Source of the DNA: Spisula solida
Lineage: Eukaryota; Mollusca; Bivalvia; Venerida; Mactridae
DNA: 64,000 nucleotides
Assembly (NCBI GenBank): GCA_947247005.1
Contig: OX365952.1
Coordinates: 6,284,501-6,348,500 of the forward strand
Reading direction: 5' to 3'
Position 1 is the stretch's first letter. Every line of letters begins with the position of its first letter. The notes beneath the pieces were generated by a model, which was given only the letters and a program-made list of their open reading frames with translations, had not been told where the DNA came from and did not search any database. This document shows positions 54,201 to 58,879 of this stretch, in pieces. A program made the position numbers and the translations under genes.

Positions 54201-57200
54201 TGGCAGAAATCCTCTGTCATAATCTAGCTCAGGTACAAACTACGATTGTGTCTTTCACATATAGTGTGGTATACATATTAGGGCTTTTCGACTGGGCTGT
54301 TTCATGAAGGAAGCTATAGTCTGGTTCCCGTCTCCAAGCTCACAGTACTCCTACTACTGTAACATTGGGGATGGGAACCAGTCTAAAACATGCTCCACGA
54401 AACAGCCCAGTCAAAAAGGCCCATTGATTTTGTTTGGGATAGATGGATGTCTGTCTCAGTGGATGTCACAGTTTGTCCTGAAGCTTGTTAGTCTCTAGGT
54501 TTGCCCTCCGTCTGTCTATCCCTCTGTCTGTCCGTCCGTCTAGAATCTTGATCTTGACATAACACAAACAGTTTCTAAGCTAGGATTATGAAACTTGGTA
54601 TGTGGATAGGTGATTATGCAAGTCTAAATTCTTTTTTTTTCGGACAAAAATTGTGGTTGCCATGGCAACAGAAACATTGAAAATTATTTGAAGGGTTATG
54701 GCTTCAAACCTTTAGGGGACTTCTGTGTTGCTTGCAATTCTTAAAATGACTTGTTCTCCTTAAACAATTCCCGAGTGATGGATTGAGAAACATCACTGTT
54801 CAGACTACATGAGGCACTTATTATGTAAAGGCAGTCGTGTTTTATTAAGGAATACTGTATGGTAGTTAAAAGGATTTGTCCTTGGGAAAACACCTTATGT
54901 TTGAGGGTACGAAGAGAAGTAATTGCATGAAACAAAGAGTAGACGTAAACAAATACAGTACAACCTTTCTAGAGCAGCCCTCTTTAGAGCAACAGCCTCT
55001 CCATAACATCACCTTCAAAATTTCCCAAAGCCAATATTTACTATAAAGTTAACTTCAGTAGAGCAACAACAATCTCTAAACAATGGTCAATATTTAATTA
55101 TTTACAGCTCCCATAGTGTTGTTCTACAAAAGTCATACTGTATAGGTTTTGTATAATGAGACATACTGTATGAAAGGTACATTGTACAATATCTGAGTAA
55201 ACATACCAGGAAGCCTAGTTGAACCATTTGATAACGCTGTATTTCAGATATTGGCAATACGAAGATCTCGGATAATTATGTCAGTACCACCAACCCAGCC
55301 TGTTGTAGGAGATCTGACAGTCTTACCTCCAAATCTGGATAATAACGAAACATCAACATTCCAGGTAACATATACTGTATGAGTAGATATTTGTATGGCT
55401 CATTAACTTAGCAAATTTGGAAGTTGGCGTGTGAAAATATGATTTTAAGATTCTTAGAGATCTTAGATTAGTTGATGCAAGACAAAATCCAGGCTGTTTT
55501 CAATACGTTAGAGATCTAGTGTTCTATACTCTAGATGAAATATTAGCAAATTAAATTTGATATGTATCTAAAAATCAGTGAACAAACAAGAAAAACCTTG
55601 ATGTAAACAATCAAAGGACAACTTCTAGAAATGAACAACTGACAAACAGCTCACAATGAAATTGGTTGAAACATTGGTAATTAAAAGTTGACAAACTAAA
55701 GATGGGACCAAATATCCAAATATTCGAAAATTGGTCGATTATTCGAATCCAAATTTCATATTTGAATTTTATTTTTCAACAATTTGTTTTTGTGATTATG
55801 GAAGGGAACAAATAAATAAGGTTTGGAAAGCATTTCGAATAATCGAATAGTGATTTTGGTATTTGTTCCCATCTATCCATCTATTCGACAAACACATCTG
55901 TTGTAAGACATTAAATGTCCCTGTATACAATACAAAGTTTTTTGTTTTTGTACTGCATCATTGTATTGTCATCCTCATACATCTAGATGTATACGGCGGG
56001 GGATATAGTAATAGTATGCGTCAATTCGTCCAATTGTCCGGCCCATATTTTGTCCAGAGCATAACTTTAAAACTGTTTGAGGTATTGACTTGAAACTTGG
56101 TATGTGAATAGATGGCAACTAGGAAAAGTGCATTGACCAAGAACCACAACTCTAACTCCTTTTTCCTTGTTTCCTATATAGTCCTTTTTCTATTAATCAC
56201 TCGTTAGTAACAAACATATACGGCTGGGGTTGGCCATTTGAACATGGCTCTTTTTCAGCCAAAAGTATATGCTAGATTGCTGTTTTACGAGAATAATTAT
56301 CATATAAGCTTCTTATATTTGTTCCAGATTGTTCAAATGCTTATTGAAGGGGCAAAACAAAAATATTTGGCATTTCCGTTGTTTACAAGGGATGATATTG
56401 TCATTATAACAGACGCTGGTGTTCTCGATTGTAAGTAAACTCTCACCTTTCTACCTTAAAACCTTTAAAAAACAAAACAAAATGAGATGTTGAATGTAGT
56501 TGATAGATGAAAATGGTAGTAGTAGTTTAGCCCTAGAGGGGTATTCACTATTTATCTTTCTTGACTTAAGGATAAGGACAACCAATCGGACCACAGCATA
56601 TTAAACTCTTAGTCAGTAACAGGGAATATGATTGGCTATCACTATTCTCCAATTAAATAAGATTAATATTGAATACCAGCCCTGATCAATATTAACTGTG
56701 TACCATTATATATCATGTTACACGATAGAAGTCATAAAATGTTCAAGGTTTTTTCGATGAACTCACAATGTTAAAATCTAGCGTGTGCTTTTAATTGAAT
56801 ATCTGAAATGATCCAATTAATTTAAATAATAAACATTAATTTTGTTTTCAGTGCGGACTGGTATAGAATCAGCTACAGTACCACCTCCGACAGTATTTGT
56901 TACGGTACCAGTCCATGTAAATGTTACAACAGTACAGGAGAAACACAGTCTAGTAGCAGTGTATATATCTGTACCTGTTCTAATCACTGTTATAGGATTA
57001 GCATTTGCCATTATATTTTATTATAGAAAGTAAGTGAAGACTTAAATTAACAACTCTCAGTAATTTTTGACTAACCCTCGTAGTTGTCTTTGATAGATTC
57101 TCTCAATGTGTATTCATTGTTTGCTGTGATATTTTGGGATATTGTCTAATTTGAAAACAAGTCAATATGCTCTTTTAAGCTATTTTAACACTGTGTTCAA

Positions 57201-58879
57201 TCGTAATTTGAGGTCATTAACCAATCTGAAACAAATGACTGCAAGCTTTAACTGTCTCAGTTGAACACAAACAAAACACAGGTCACTGCAGTGTAGTTTG
57301 ATAAAATGTTCCCTTGAAAATACTTAGTATATAAGGGTATGAATCTTATTTATTTGCATGGCTTCGTGAACAAATTGGATCAAAGTGCTGGTAGGAAGTT
57401 TATAAATTAATTGACAGATATCGAGATCATCATTCTACTTGCAAACATATTGTAGGGCCCTCAATGTCCTATGGTCAGTCCTCTTTAGCTGAAGTTGATT
57501 TCCTGATATCTATTTCAGAAAATTAAAGTCTCACCAAAAGTATTACCCTATAGTAAAGCACCGATCACGTATACATCACGACTCGACGTGTTCGTGTGGA
57601 GAGGACGATATACTCGCACTAGATGAACCTGAGGATACTCTAACACTGGACAGTGAATATCAAGGTACTAGTCCCTACTGAAACCTTAGGAAAGGTTCAC
57701 AATTCCTTCCTATTACTGTCAGTCCCCTGCTCCTTCTGAAACCTTAGGAACGGTTCACAATCCCTCCCGTTACTTCGTGCATTTTAGTTGAGTCCCAAAG
57801 GTGGAAAACACAATAAGATGGAAGAAAACGAAATACAACTTCGAGTTTGTTTGTTTTCAAAATAATGAATTGTAAACAAAAATGCTTAATTTATAATCTA
57901 AGGGAAGCAACTCTCGCAAAATTAGTATTTTGTCATCCATACATTTTACTAAATGTGTGTTTTGGCATACTATTTCGACATTTAACATTCTGTCATCAAT
58001 TATTGGTCGTTTGTGAAAAATATCCTTATTCCTCGTTATTAGTCTATTAGTTATAAGTTTACTGGATGATCGAAAAAAAAGGTCTTGGGAGCGATAATGT
58101 GGCTTTTATATAAGCATGGGTAATTCGTTATGTACAAAGATCTTATCATTAAAGTTCCTGTGTATATATTTTGCCCTCATGTTAAAGATCTGTTTTGCTG
58201 ATGTTGGTCTGTCTAACAGTCCATTTTCCTGTATGTTAACCACATGGACTGTGGATGATCAATTCAGAAACCTTCAGCCTAGGATCAAACTTGGTATGAA
58301 GGTTGGACATGACCATCAGATGACCTTTATTGGTTTTAGGTCAAAGGTCAATGTCATTGGTACTTTCAGGATATTTTGTGTTGTATAGCTGATATATTGT
58401 CTATATGTATAATTCCGGTTGTATGTTTTCATAAGCGGGGAGTATCACGAAGACGCTCAAGGTGTAATACCAACACAAATCTAAGGACCGATATTGCACG
58501 ATTTGCTCGTGAAATTTTTTACATTCAATGCACGAACCTTGTAATGTATTCATGCATAAAGGTCAGGATCATGTCAAATTCTTTGTGCTTATACAAGCTC
58601 CAAGTTGTTATACATTGACATGGGTGAAAGTTTTCAGTATTGATACTGAATTCAGTATTTTTCGAAATTTTATTAACTATGAATTTACAGTAAAAGTAGC
58701 ATTTCTGTACTGAAATGAGAAACTTTCAGTATTTTACAAATTTTCAACTTTCACCCATGCATTGATATTTCCTATATGTTTCAGATACTGAGCCAACATT
58801 GATGATATTGAATGAGCCAGAGCCTCGACATACACCCAGACGACATGACTTTAGAAGATCAATGTCATTGAATTGTTGA
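14973..58879 (+). CDS. SorCS: SorCS-like VPS10-domain sorting receptor, complete, 24 exons, 1149 aa
   Basis: Type I membrane receptor of the Vps10p/sortilin family; relatives sort neurotrophin receptors, proneurotrophins and other cargo between Golgi, cell surface and endosomes. I built the model by hand from GT/AG borders and phase continuity; 24 exons give 3450 nt, ending in TGA. In order: signal peptide (about 1-23), propeptide with RIKR at 51-54, VPS10 propeller (about 80-560) with Asp-box-like motifs at 124, 168, 210, 407, 480 and 523, a 10CC module with ten cysteines (about 583-712), a PKD domain (about 715-804), a second PKD-like domain (805-900), a membrane-proximal region, a transmembrane helix (about 1044-1067) and an 82-residue tail. 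Sortilin lacks the PKD and membrane-proximal parts, so SorCS fits better; which vertebrate paralogue is closest cannot be decided by eye. ATG 14973 is chosen for its strong Kozak context and the signal peptide that follows at once. Confidence 0.93.
15279..16325 (+). other. Start of SorCS-like intron 1
   Basis: AT-rich intron with no coding signal or clear repeat seen before the 33-bp array. Confidence 0.5.
16326..18086. repeat. 33-bp minisatellite, about 53 copies
   Basis: Unit GTACATGGTCCTTGGTCAGG plus GTGCACATATCTA in SorCS-like intron 1. Variants alternate CATATCTA, CAAACAAG, CATATTTAGGG and CACATCAAG endings in blocks, showing higher-order duplication in the right half. The 33-bp length keeps frames open on both strands, so the 60-184 codon ORFs here are artefacts. 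Confidence 0.97.
18549..18766 (+). mobile_element. MITE-like element, family K copy 1
   Basis: 218 bp with ends TATAGTCCAGTCAGGATA and TATCCTAACTGGACTATA. An inverted partner lies 0.7 kb to the right. Confidence 0.8.
19438..19643 (-). mobile_element. MITE-like element, family K copy 2 (inverted)
   Basis: Inverse of copy 1 over about 200 bp, ending CCCTGACTGGACTTATA; its left end is truncated. With copy 1 it forms an inverted pair within intron 1. Confidence 0.75.
20568..20634. repeat. Short direct duplication
   Basis: ATGTCGGTGATGTCGGGAAG plus TCGGTG occurs twice, about 38 bp apart. Confidence 0.8.
20716..20840. repeat. 54-bp tandem repeat, 2.3 copies
   Basis: TGTGGCAGACTTAATTATCA begins each unit; the first two are nearly identical. 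Confidence 0.85.
20972..22377 (+). mobile_element. AGCTCACCTG...GGCCCTCTTGTT element, long form
   Basis: 1.4 kb. Left end TTTTTAGCTCACCTG, right end CAGGTGAGCGACC then GGGCCCTCTTGTT. Filled by about nine head-to-tail degenerate units of roughly 135 bp, each with AGGTCACAAGGTCAAATCAT and GAAAAACCTTGTGTAG. No protein. A short form of the same element is at 62641-63106. Confidence 0.85.
22528..22612. repeat. Small inverted element, pogo-like sequence
   Basis: CTCTCTAATCCGAACTCCC and two copies of TTCGGATTAGAGAGG in opposite orientation. Confidence 0.6.
23063..23262. repeat. 30-bp minisatellite next to exon 2
   Basis: About seven copies of GAGCTACACCTGTAGTTGTA plus ATTAGTTTTT. The last degenerate unit ends about 12 bp before the exon 2 boundary. 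Confidence 0.9.
23275..23336 (+). CDS. SorCS: SorCS-like exon 2: VPS10 blade 1
   Basis: 62 nt, phase 0 to 2. Reads TVFVLTRSHRVGTVQSSTLW and continues the first propeller blade after VHWSGE. The acceptor is ttgtttattgcag, 10 nt or so beyond a 30-bp minisatellite. Too short to find without the neighbouring exons, but phase and family alignment both fit. Confidence 0.9.
23950..24103 (+). mobile_element. MITE family A, copy 3
   Basis: SorCS-like intron 2. Ends ATTGAATACCACCCCAGG; flanks match the flanks of copy 1 in part, so both may lie inside a larger repeat. Confidence 0.85.
24104..24720. other. SorCS-like intron 2: AT-rich stretch with repeats
   Basis: Contains two related stretches (near 24180-24310 and 24540-24670) sharing CACTGCACA, GTTATCAGTGTA and TTAAGAGTATAT, and an inverted pair ATTTGTAAACAA/TTGTTTACAAAT around 24340-24400. 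No coding seen. Confidence 0.5.
25027..25278. repeat. 34-bp minisatellite
   Basis: About seven copies of TATGACTTATTGGGAGACTA plus (TA)CAATTCAACATG in SorCS-like intron 2; unit length varies between 32 and 34 bp. Confidence 0.9.
25280..28100 (+). other. SorCS-like intron 2, right half
   Basis: AT-rich, no coding support. Nothing beyond short low-complexity runs recognised. Confidence 0.4.
28101..28365. repeat. 30-bp minisatellite
   Basis: About nine copies of TGTGTTAATGCACCTAGCAT plus TTGAATACTA, degenerate at both ends. Confidence 0.92.
29049..29226 (+). mobile_element. MITE-like element, family C copy 1
   Basis: Ends AAGCCTAGGTC and GGACCTAGACTT; core CTGATATCACAAACTGTCTC and AAAAATGCTCAGTG shared with copies at 45799 and 52439. 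Confidence 0.8.
30070..30290 (+). mobile_element. tRNA-derived SINE
   Basis: GGTTCAATCCC is a pol III B-box, preceded by a degenerate A-box region. The tRNA-like head does not fold as a full tRNA and runs into an unrelated body (AGAGGAATCTGGCTTCTCTT). Confidence 0.55.
31010..31103 (+). CDS. SorCS: SorCS-like exon 3: Asp-box 1
   Basis: 94 nt, phase 2 to 0. The split Arg codon is followed by STDYGESY, the first Asp-box (S-x-D-x-G), then a stretch ending SSAADRNR. Acceptor ttatttcag, donor gtaagt. Confidence 0.9.
31778..32040 (+). repeat. Dispersed mollusc-type repeat
   Basis: Shares TTTGAGG..GGTCAAAGGTCA..GTCACC..TGAC segments with 46240-46600, 50538-50745 and 58155-58372. Noncoding. Confidence 0.55.
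32101..32965. mobile_element. 0.86-kb element with inverted ends
   Basis: TACATTAGAACTTCGATGTC at left and the inverse (GGCATCGAAGTTCTACTGTA) at right. The interior carries further CTCGAACA/TGTTCGA pieces. No transposase recognised. Confidence 0.75.
34180..34545. repeat. 44-bp minisatellite, left block
   Basis: About eight copies of AGTACATTGTTTTAATCCAA plus GGGAGGCAATCCAATATTGTATGA in two pieces; more degenerate to the left. Confidence 0.9.
34550..35231. mobile_element. 0.68-kb insertion splitting the 44-bp array
   Basis: Bounded by CCTCGGCC and GGCCGAGG. Repeat units continue on both sides. The interior is unique in this window, with no ORF of note. Confidence 0.65.
35232..35825. repeat. 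44-bp minisatellite, right block
   Basis: About thirteen copies, more uniform than the left block, with GGAGACAATC and GGAGGCAATC variants in runs. Confidence 0.93.
36250..36405 (+). CDS. SorCS: SorCS-like exon 4: Asp-box 2
   Basis: 156 nt, phase 0 to 0, from IILSDL to AYSLREMK. STNTGQNW (residues 168-175) is a degenerate Asp-box with Asn for Asp. RILLHPTNASKVLAYS matches the family pattern of a hydrophobic blade strand, HP, then LAYS. Confidence 0.94.
36427..36660. mobile_element. MITE-like element, family F copy 1
   Basis: Ends GGGTACTGTTTTATCAAAGC and the inverse AAGTGCTTTGATAAA..AGTACCC. Begins 21 bp after the exon 4 donor. Confidence 0.8.
36878..37037 (+). CDS. SorCS: SorCS-like exon 5: Asp-box 3
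   Basis: 160 nt, phase 0 to 1. LYVSEDFGLTW holds the Asp-box; RFFWAVYG and DIVHMEL correspond to the conserved RFYW..G and DLVH.E segments of SorCS proteins. Confidence 0.94.
37437..37674. mobile_element. MITE-like element, TACAGGGTG ends
   Basis: TACAGGGTGTTAAAAAAG to CCTTTTTTAACACCCTGTA. TA-bounded, like Tc1/mariner-type non-autonomous elements (inference). Ends 17 bp before exon 6. Confidence 0.8.
37692..37873 (+). CDS. SorCS: SorCS-like exon 6: VPS10 propeller
   Basis: 182 nt, phase 1 to 0, from CETVEVD to FPNTLVPL. IVENDYIFIQ and LFVSYRRGPFKKAYFP match the conserved D.YVF.Q and YVSYRR..F..M.LP segments. The acceptor lies 17 bp after the end of a MITE-like element. Confidence 0.93.
37905..38100. 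mobile_element. MITE-like element, family H copy 1
   Basis: TTACTGTAAACCAAGATATT to AAAGTAAATTGTTTACTGTA, 31 bp after the exon 6 donor. An inverted relative lies at 45543. Confidence 0.8.
38323..38493 (+). CDS. SorCS: SorCS-like exon 7: VPS10 propeller
   Basis: 171 nt, phase 0 to 0. ENQVFIAV and NLYLSDVTGQFY match the family's ENQVF.AV and NLYISD..G..F blade; ends in DVDLIK. Confidence 0.94.
38507..38722. mobile_element. MITE-like element, family J copy 2
   Basis: CTGTAAAATAATTATTTTCC to ATGTGATTTTACAG, with inner CCACGAAATTTAATA shared with 1606-1831. Starts 13 bp after the exon 7 donor. Confidence 0.72.
39063..39224 (+). CDS. SorCS: SorCS-like exon 8: Asp-box 4
   Basis: 162 nt, phase 0 to 0. 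Begins MKGLKGVYIINK (the family's V.G.KG.F..NK) and contains the Asp-box-like SYDKGGDWKLL at 407. The ATG at 39063 is internal, not a start. Confidence 0.94.
39653..39826 (+). CDS. SorCS: SorCS-like exon 9: Asp-box 5
   Basis: 174 nt, phase 0 to 0. KCSLHLHI is the strongly conserved CSLHLHL motif; APGLILAHGSVG matches AP.I..A.GN.G; SRDAGQTW at 480-487 is a full Asp-box. Confidence 0.95.
41238..41545 (+). mobile_element. tRNA-derived SINE, intact copy
   Basis: A-box-like TGGCTGAGGAGTTAGTG and B-box GGTTCGAAATT, followed by a body with CACCCAACTACAGATGAACT and GATTCCTTGTATCACACCAC. Matches 53525-54000. Confidence 0.7.
41830..42720. repeat. Degenerate tandem region, about 45-50 bp period
   Basis: Repeated TTCCTGACCATATG, GGGTACA and ACAGATGGGTACAG blocks. 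Too diverged for an exact unit; short ORFs on both strands are by-products. Confidence 0.65.
43500..43695 (-). mobile_element. tRNA-derived SINE, minus strand
   Basis: On the minus strand GGTCCCCGGTTCAATCCTCA gives a B-box; the head GGCGCCTAGATGTAGGGTGC resembles an A-box region. Confidence 0.55.
44771..44960 (+). mobile_element. tRNA-derived SINE, second family, copy 1
   Basis: GGTTTGATTCCCT box, then CCATGAAAATTTGACAAGC, TCCTCCACATGTGGAGAAGC and TTCCTTGTGGAAAG. Confidence 0.6.
45423..45517 (+). CDS. SorCS: SorCS-like exon 10: VPS10 propeller
   Basis: 95 nt, phase 0 to 2. FLNIMDQGSAISAIS matches the family's LDQGG..VA. segment. It follows the 5.6 kb intron that carries a large foldback element. 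Confidence 0.91.
45543..45754. mobile_element. MITE-like element, family H copy 2 (inverted)
   Basis: Inverse of the 37905 copy (shared CGTTTTGCTGATCGTCGGCA), 25 bp after the exon 10 donor. Confidence 0.8.
45799..45916 (+). mobile_element. MITE-like element, family C copy 2 (partial)
   Basis: Right half only, from TATCACAAACTGTCTCATGA to GGGACCTAGGCTTT; SorCS-like intron 10. Confidence 0.75.
46054..46161 (+). CDS. SorCS: SorCS-like exon 11: Asp-box 6
   Basis: 108 nt, phase 2 to 2. FSCNEGATW is the last Asp-box, with Asn in the Asp position; VDGVVNEPGIRTLL matches the family VDGVL.EPG..TL. Confidence 0.93.
46240..46605 (+). repeat. Dispersed mollusc-type repeat with GGTC-rich head
   Basis: GGTCGGTCGGTCAGTCAGTC tract, then two units of CAAGAGCGGATCTTCAAACT/GATCTTCAAACTTTA with GAGGTCAGTAGG. 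Related to 50538-50745. Confidence 0.65.
46648..46771 (+). CDS. SorCS: SorCS-like exon 12: last blade and start of 10CC
   Basis: 124 nt, phase 2 to 0. VFGHTNTSEGWVMIKMDF corresponds to VFGH.....W.LVKVD; RKCGYEDYELW carries the first of the ten 10CC cysteines. A palindromic repeat begins 14 bp after the donor. Confidence 0.93.
46786..47034. mobile_element. Palindromic element, family D copy 1
   Basis: CTTAGAATTAGAAGGTTGTA at left and its inverse at right (ACATTCTAATTCTAAGCCAG). Starts 14 bp after the exon 12 donor. Confidence 0.85.
47305..47934. mobile_element. 0.63-kb element, TACAGGGTG ends
   Basis: TACAGGGTGATTCATAATAT at left, ATATTATGAATCACCCTGTA at right; SorCS-like intron 12. Outer bases match the 37437 element but the interiors differ. 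Confidence 0.82.
48360..48499 (+). CDS. SorCS: SorCS-like exon 13: 10CC cysteines 2-6
   Basis: 140 nt, phase 0 to 2. Opens with ENSVKCIMG (family .CIMG) and holds Cys in SEC and TCSC; the last Cys codon is split with exon 14. The acceptor atgttttag was chosen because it keeps phase and starts at the conserved cysteine. An upstream cag at 48341-48343 would include a stop in frame. Confidence 0.91.
48690..48870 (-). mobile_element. tRNA-derived SINE, second family, copy 2
   Basis: Inverse of 44771-44960: CCACATGTGGAGGAAAATTG, CAAATTTTCATGGAAGGGT and GGAATCAAACCTGGATC. Confidence 0.6.
49145..49560 (+). repeat. Dispersed repeat, duplicated head
   Basis: CTACCGGTTTTCACC.. and CTACCGGATTTTGACC heads, both followed by CAAACAGTTTCCAAGCTA and TATGAAACTTG; closes with AAACCGGTAGGGGACTTCTG. 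Related copies at 54498-54745 and about 55985-56135. Confidence 0.65.
49701..49823 (+). CDS. SorCS: SorCS-like exon 14: 10CC cysteines 7 and 8
   Basis: 123 nt, phase 2 to 2. The split codon plus DFGYEP matches the family's DCDYGYER; Cys in DTSCVLS and PHCNQGKY are numbers 7 and 8. Confidence 0.93.
50538..50745 (+). repeat. Dispersed mollusc-type repeat
   Basis: GTCGGTCGGTCTGTCTGTCA, CTCAAGAGCG, GATCTTCAAACTT and AGGTCAAAGGTCACTGTGAC, as in 46240-46605. Confidence 0.65.
50858..51023 (+). CDS. SorCS: SorCS-like exon 15: 10CC cysteines 9-10, start of PKD
   Basis: 166 nt, phase 2 to 0. GYRKIAGSNCLDG matches GYRK...NNC.DG; IDCPLIAPRGLQI matches CP..APRGL.I, which leads into the PKD domain. The donor is followed within 10 nt by a short tandem repeat. 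Confidence 0.94.
51030..51131. repeat. 36-bp tandem repeat, 3 copies
   Basis: CCAATAATACTAGGGGGTCA plus GGGGGTGTGTC; starts within 10 bp of the exon 15 donor. Confidence 0.85.
51259..51445 (+). CDS. SorCS: SorCS-like exon 16: PKD domain
   Basis: 187 nt, phase 0 to 1. ETTYTWTFCDHSEPV, then HSFQTLGRCKISVVAVNSKG fits the PKD fold (strand, H-x-F/Y-x..-G-x-Y/K-x-V-x-V-x-A/V-x-N-x-x-G). Two extra cysteines (TFC and GRC) might pair. Confidence 0.92.
51857..52005 (+). CDS. SorCS: SorCS-like exon 17: second PKD-like domain, first half
   Basis: 149 nt, phase 1 to 0. Beta-rich stretch from GLTGVLVEIPWGAR to LHFAWQFENK; FAWQF sits where vertebrate SorCS proteins have YVWWYG. Sequons NVT and NET suggest N-glycosylation. 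Confidence 0.9.
52439..52672 (+). mobile_element. MITE-like element, family C copy 3
   Basis: AAGCCTAGGTC to GGGACCTAGGCTTA; contains an inner duplication of the TTCCTTCTGATA region; SorCS-like intron 17. Confidence 0.8.
52803..52941 (+). CDS. SorCS: SorCS-like exon 18: second PKD-like domain, second half
   Basis: 139 nt, phase 0 to 1. EFDRPGEYILTLNVFNSVSS is a PKD-type G-x-Y-x-(V/L)-x-(V/L)-x-(V/A)-x-N pattern, ending SVVVY before the split Asp codon. Confidence 0.92.
52961..53230. mobile_element. Palindromic element, family D copy 2 (inverted interior)
   Basis: ATATATCGCTGGTTTAGAAT to ATTCTAAGCCAACGATATAT; interior inverted relative to copy 1. Starts 19 bp after the exon 18 donor. Confidence 0.85.
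53525..54000 (+). mobile_element. tRNA-derived SINE, split by a MITE
   Basis: GGTTCGAATCTC B-box, then CACCCAACTAGAGCTGAACT. The body is broken at 53682-53923 and resumes with ACATTAAAGAACCGAGG to GATTCCTTGTATAACATCAC. Confidence 0.75.
53682..53923. mobile_element. MITE-like element, family F copy 2, inside a SINE
   Basis: GGGTAGTGTTTTATCAAAGC to AAGTGCTTTTATAAAACAGT plus ACCC; inner arms TACGATCAAATTTAAATTC are inverted. It interrupts a SINE. Confidence 0.85.
54120..54232 (+). CDS. SorCS: SorCS-like exon 19: membrane-proximal domain
   Basis: 113 nt, phase 1 to 0. TVRLHFSDEINNYN matches the family .LRL.FS.NLDDYN motif opening the SorCS membrane-proximal region; ALAEILCHNLAQ follows. Confidence 0.92.
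54281..54422. mobile_element. 142-bp MITE-like element
   Basis: GGGCTTTTCGACTGGGCTGT to ACAGCCCAGTCAAAAAGGCC; inner CTGGTTCCC/GGGAACCAG also inverted. 48 bp after the exon 19 donor. Confidence 0.85.
54498..54745 (+). repeat. Dispersed repeat, second copy
   Basis: GTTTGCCCTCCGTC, CAAACAGTTTCTAAGCTAGG, TTGCCATGGCAACAGAAACA and GGGGACTTCTGTGTTGCTTG, as in 49145-49560. Confidence 0.65.
55248..55364 (+). CDS. SorCS: SorCS-like exon 20: membrane-proximal domain
   Basis: 117 nt, phase 0 to 0. RRSRIIMSVPPTQPVVGDLTV fits the family strand followed by PG.PT.A.L.VLP; VLPPNLDNNET follows. Confidence 0.91.
56328..56430 (+). CDS. SorCS: SorCS-like exon 21: membrane-proximal domain
   Basis: 103 nt, phase 0 to 1. 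IVQMLIEGAKQK parallels the helix I.E.LI..LNQ of SorCS proteins; ends in DDIVIITDAGVLD. The true donor is GATT|gtaagt; reading on gives an early stop. Confidence 0.9.
56533..56684 (+). mobile_element. MITE family A, copy 4
   Basis: SorCS-like intron 21; more diverged, with several substitutions in both ends. Confidence 0.8.
56852..57029 (+). CDS. SorCS: SorCS-like exon 22: stalk and transmembrane helix
   Basis: 178 nt, phase 1 to 2. A Thr/Val/Pro-rich stalk (residues 1012-1041) is followed by HSLVAVYISVPVLITVIG and LAFAIIFYYRKK: a helix of about 24 residues with a basic stop-transfer end. Confidence 0.93.
57519..57664 (+). CDS. SorCS: SorCS-like exon 23: cytoplasmic tail
   Basis: 146 nt, phase 2 to 1. 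Contains KYYPIVKH, a YxxPhi candidate endocytosis motif; then HDSTCSCGEDDILALDEPED, an acidic stretch with neighbouring hydrophobics that could bind sorting adaptors. Motif functions are inferred. Confidence 0.87.
58395..58595 (+). repeat. Dispersed repeat, copy 2
   Basis: ATTTGCTCGTGAAATTT, ACCTTGTAATGTATTCATGC and GGTCAGGATCATGTCAAATT parallel 5890-6040. Confidence 0.6.
58619..58759. mobile_element. 141-bp MITE-like element before exon 24
   Basis: CATGGGTGAAAGTTTTCAGT at left, inverse CTTTCACCCATG at right. Ends 25 bp before exon 24. Confidence 0.8.
58785..58879 (+). CDS. SorCS: SorCS-like exon 24: C-terminus and stop
   Basis: 95 nt, phase 1 to TGA at 58877-58879. Tail ends TLMILNEPEPRHTPRRHDF then RRSMSLNC. 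RRSMS resembles a basophilic kinase or 14-3-3 site (inference). The acceptor lies 25 bp after a MITE-like element. Confidence 0.87.

Noticed and set aside
54304..54498. 64-codon ORF after exon 19
   Set aside because: Most of it is a 142-bp inverted-repeat element within the intron.
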